A stretch of 64,000 bases of DNA from Sphingomonas phyllosphaerae FA2 (GTDB taxonomy: Bacteria > Pseudomonadota > Alphaproteobacteria > Sphingomonadales > Sphingomonadaceae), in contig NZ_ATYK01000004.1 of the NCBI RefSeq assembly GCF_000427645.1, positions 56,986 through 120,985 of the forward strand. Direction: 5' to 3'. The translations under genes and the position numbers were made by a program. Within the stretch, counting starts at the first letter, position 1; every line of letters begins with the position of its first letter. The notes beneath the pieces are model-generated. The model saw nothing but the letters and a program-made list of their open reading frames with translations. It was not told the origin of the DNA and ran no database searches. Below, in pieces: positions 61,474 through 64,000 of the stretch.

Positions 61474-61901
61474 CGTCGATCGGATATGGCGGGGGCGTCA
61501 TCCTTGCCGTTCTGAGCCGTGCCGCCGGATCAGTCCGTCCGTCGATCGCCGGGGCAGAAGATCGGCAATCTGCTATGCTGGTATCTACCGAAACCGGCGG
61601 TCGCAAACCTGTTTAATGTATCATTATCCTTGTTCTGTATTGCCATTCTACGAGCGACACTCAAGCCCAGCTGTAATCTATGTGAGCTCGCCTTTTTCAT
61701 AATATATAGTCGGATTTAAGAAAAATACCTGAAAATGTAGTGCTCGCGATCGCTACAGATGATAAGTATTCAATCTCGAGAGTATTAATGTAGCGCTCGA
61801 AAAATGGGGGCGATGCGGTGCTTAGGCTTGTATTAACGGCTTTCTTCTATCCCCTCTCGGTGTAGGGGCGGATGCGCCCCTTTCGATTTTTAGGGGGTAT
61901 A
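61474..61901. promoter_or_regulatory. A/T-rich leader region of the autotransporter-like gene
   Basis: A non-coding stretch of about 428 bp, strikingly A/T-rich around 61615-61800. It contains a hairpin with 7-bp arms (AGGGGCG 61864-61870 / CGCCCCT 61875-61881) followed by TTCGATTTTT, and then the ribosome site AGGGGG at 61892-61897 just before the ATG. The hairpin resembles a terminator placed in the leader, so attenuation is possible. Confidence 0.55.
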
Positions 61902-64000
61902 ATGAAGGGTTTCAGCAGCGCGCCGATGACGGGTCTGGCGAAGCGCAAGGTTGGTCTGCGGCGCTCCGTCTCGGCATCTGCGGTCGTCACTGCGATCGTC
62001 GCGGGCGCGGTTGCGGCGCATGCCACGCCGGCGGTCTTCTTCAACGCCGACCTGGTCGCTGGCGAACAGACGTTCCGCGACACGGCAACGGCGGCCGATG
62101 CTGCGTACAACGCTGCCAACCCCGGTGCGACGCAGAGTTCGGATATTTTCCGGATCGATCTCACAAATCTCACCGGTAGCAACTTTGCCGTCACGAGCGG
62201 CGGGACCACGGTCTATGTCAAGACCACCCTCGCGGGGAATCCGGCGCCAAATAATCAGAACGGCGATGAGCGCGGTGACGGCTTCACCAACTGGGGAGTT
62301 AGCTACACCGCGGGCGATTTCAATTCAGCTATTTCAAACGGCTATACGCTGTCGTTCTTCTCGGATTCCGCCTACACGACGGCCTATAATGTAAATGCGA
62401 TCGGGATGCATGTGTCCGACTGGGGCACATGTTGCACGACAAGCAACGCCGTTCCGGGTGGCGGCACGGCGAACGCCTCGCAAATCTACATGCTCTTCAA
62501 CGGATCGACGCCGCTGCTGGTCGGCGGGATCTCGACTGCCATTCGCGGGGAAGAGCATTTCATCGCAGCGATCGACGATCGAAACAGCTTCAACAGCGTC
62601 ACGATGGTGCCAAACGGTCGTGGTGAGGCGTTCGGCGCGGGCGGCGTCATCCTCTTCTCGACCTTGCAACTCAACAGCGTTCCTGCCGGATCATCGGTCG
62701 TGACGTTGCCGGGGAGCACACCGACCCCGACGCCCCCGCCGTCCATGACTCCCGGCAACAACTATACCGAGGCGCAGCTGATCGGCGGAACCGTCGCGCC
62801 GGTGTTCGACGGCGGCACGTTGCGGCCGACCTCCTCCACCACGCTGCCAACCAATCTGACGATCCGCGGCACCGGCGGCACCGTCGATACGGGCACGCAC
62901 GACGTGACCCTCACCGGTACGATTGCGAATGCGCCGAGCGCGGCTGGCCCGCTGGTCAAGAACGGTACCGGCACGCTGACCCTGACAGGCACCAACAGCT
63001 ATTCGGGCGGTACGACCGTCAATGGCGGTACGCTGCGCGGATCGACGAACTCGCTGCAGGGCGACATCGTCAACCATGCGACTGTCGACTTCGCACAGGC
63101 GGGCAATGGCACGTACACCGGCACGATCGCGGGCGATGGCGCAGTGGTAAAGTCGGGCGCGGGCCAACTTACGCTGACCAATACGCAGACCTACACCGGC
63201 AACACAGCGATCGCCGATGGAACGCTGAAGCTGGACGGTAGCGGCAGCGTGGCGAACTCGCACAAGGTGGATATCACCGGCGCACTGGACGCAACGGGCC
63301 ACAACGGCGATGTCAGTCTTCAGTCTATTGCGGGTACCGGCACGGTCGCCCTTGGCACCAACGGTCTCGTCCTCACCAACGCGGCGGACCGCTTCGACGG
63401 CACGCTCGCGGGCACCGGCGGTGTGACGGTCGCAGGTGGCACCCAGCAGCTGGCGGGTAGCAACACTTTCACTGGGCGCACGATCATCGCGCAGGACGCG
63501 ACGCTGGGTCTGGCCGGCGACGGCAGCCTCGCCACCTCGAGCGGCGTCACCGCCAACGGCACGTTCGACATTGCCTCGCATAATGGCGGCGCGTCGATCC
63601 GCACCCTCGATGGCACCGGCAATGTTGCGCTGGGCACCAACGGCCTGATCCTCACCAACGCGGCGGACCGCTTCGACGGCACGATCGCGGGCACCGGCGG
63701 TGTGACGGTTGCGGGCGGCAACCAGCAGCTTGCAGGCGGTAACACCTTCACCGGCCGCACGATTATCGCGCAGGACGCAACGCTGGGTCTGGCGGGCGAC
63801 GGCAGCCTCGCGACGTCGAGCGGCGTCACCGCCAACGGTACGTTCGACATCGTGCCGCATAATGGCGACGCGTCGATCCGCACCCTCGATGGCGCCGGCA
63901 ATGTCGCGCTGGGCACCAACGGCCTGATCCTCACCAACGCGGCGGACCGCTTCGACGGCACGATCGCGGGCACCGGCGGTGTGACGGTCGCAGGTGGCAA
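61902..64000 (+). CDS. autotransporter-like surface protein with beta-strand repeats (partial, C-terminus off window)
   Basis: An open frame runs from ATG 61902 to the right edge (699 complete codons at least). A long N-terminal signal (about 41 residues, basic 'LAKRKVGLRRSV' then a hydrophobic core ending 'VAAHA') is typical of large autotransporters. Residues about 42-265 form a separate N-terminal domain containing 'CC'. A Pro/Thr linker ('TPTPTPPPS') leads to autotransporter-associated beta-strand repeats ('LVKNGTGTLTLTGTNSYSGG', 'GTTVNGGTLRG'). From about 63349 the repeats become almost identical 93-residue units. A C-terminal beta-barrel is expected outside the window. It is probably an adhesin or biofilm protein. 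Confidence 0.85.
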   Translation, partial: MKGFSSAPMTGLAKRKVGLRRSVSASAVVTAIVAGAVAAHATPAVFFNADLVAGEQTFRDTATAADAAYNAANPGATQSSDIFRIDLTNLTGSNFAVTSGGTTVYVKTTLAGNPAPNNQNGDERGDGFTNWGVSYTAGDFNSAISNGYTLSFFSDSAYTTAYNVNAIGMHVSDWGTCCTTSNAVPGGGTANASQIYMLFNGSTPLLVGGISTAIRGEEHFIAAIDDRNSFNSVTMVPNGRGEAFGAGGVILFSTLQLNSVPAGSSVVTLPGSTPTPTPPPSMTPGNNYTEAQLIGGTVAPVFDGGTLRPTSSTTLPTNLTIRGTGGTVDTGTHDVTLTGTIANAPSAAGPLVKNGTGTLTLTGTNSYSGGTTVNGGTLRGSTNSLQGDIVNHATVDFAQAGNGTYTGTIAGDGAVVKSGAGQLTLTNTQTYTGNTAIADGTLKLDGSGSVANSHKVDITGALDATGHNGDVSLQSIAGTGTVALGTNGLVLTNAADRFDGTLAGTGGVTVAGGTQQLAGSNTFTGRTIIAQDATLGLAGDGSLATSSGVTANGTFDIASHNGGASIRTLDGTGNVALGTNGLILTNAADRFDGTIAGTGGVTVAGGNQQLAGGNTFTGRTIIAQDATLGLAGDGSLATSSGVTANGTFDIVPHNGDASIRTLDGAGNVALGTNGLILTNAADRFDGTIAGTGGVTVAGG
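63349..64000 (+). repeat. near-identical 279-bp tandem coding repeats
   Basis: A block starting GGCACCAACGG recurs at an exact spacing of 279 bp (for example AACGCGGCGGACCGCTTC at 63378, 63657 and 63936). Two full copies and the start of a third are in the window. Copies differ by only a few bases, including synonymous ones, which points to recent duplication or gene conversion. The array probably continues past 64000. Confidence 0.9.

Noticed and set aside
61902..62700. PEP-CTERM/exosortase target
   Set aside because: The N-terminal domain resembles such passengers, but no PEP motif with a terminal helix is present in the window, no exosortase gene is seen, and the autotransporter repeats that follow indicate another route.
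62691..63860. 389-residue minus-strand frame with repeats
   Set aside because: It is the mirror of the plus-strand autotransporter repeats, which have signal peptide, linker and family motifs.

Overview
The window is high-GC DNA whose gene content points to a sphingomonad-type alphaproteobacterium (Sphingomonas or a close relative). The reasons are the many large TonB-dependent receptors, the Wza/Wzc/CapD exopolysaccharide genes, a dTDP-rhamnose operon, an RTX serralysin-type protease, Tat-exported glycoside hydrolases, and intergenic palindromes of the kind common in this group. The taxonomic call is inference; no rRNA or tRNA gene was seen.

Region 1 (1-17.5 kb, mostly minus strand) is a surface-polysaccharide locus. 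It holds a secreted repeat/Ig-like protein that runs off the left edge, a small secreted protein, a membrane-anchored tetratricopeptide-like protein, a Wzc-type tyrosine autokinase, a Wza-type export lipoprotein, an O-antigen ligase/polymerase, a CapD/FlaA1-type nucleotide-sugar dehydratase, two GT2 glycosyltransferases, a Tat-exported beta-helix protein, a second polymerase, a Wzx flippase, a phosphoglycosyl transferase and a DegT aminotransferase.

Region 2 (17.8-23.6 kb) has visibly lower GC. It carries an unusual acyl-building cassette: alpha/beta hydrolase, ketoacyl-ACP synthase III, a dedicated acyl carrier protein, a second ketoacyl-ACP synthase III, a FabG-like reductase, a Rieske oxygenase and, convergent to them, a PglD/NeuD-type acyltransferase. 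With the dehydratase and aminotransferase next door, I propose that it builds a special short acyl group and places it on an amino sugar of the polysaccharide. This is the best candidate in the window for an undescribed system.

Region 3 (23.8-30.4 kb) returns to high GC. The tightly overlapping rmlC-rmlB-rmlD-rmlA operon makes dTDP-L-rhamnose. It is followed by an unknown secreted protein and an M10B metalloprotease that ends in two tandem hairpins.

Region 4 (30.7-37.6 kb) holds a TonB-dependent receptor, an RlpA lipoprotein, a LuxR-type HTH protein with a membrane anchor and outer domain, a YfbK-like von Willebrand A protein and a small STAS-like protein.

Region 5 (37.6-51.2 kb) looks like a carbohydrate-utilization locus. 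A LacI regulator, a TonB receptor and a GH144-type Tat lipoprotein form one operon, divergent from a GH3 beta-glucosidase. A second receptor beside it is broken by an in-frame TGA. A STAS-like paralogue, a BNR/sialidase-fold protein and a 59-residue helix-turn-helix-like protein follow. Beta-1,2-glucan is a plausible substrate.

Region 6 (51.5-64 kb) has two more TonB receptors, a 47-residue membrane peptide, a 92-residue unknown, an O-antigen ligase family protein, a zinc alcohol dehydrogenase and a secreted unknown. It ends with an autotransporter-like protein carrying near-identical 279-bp repeats that runs off the right edge.
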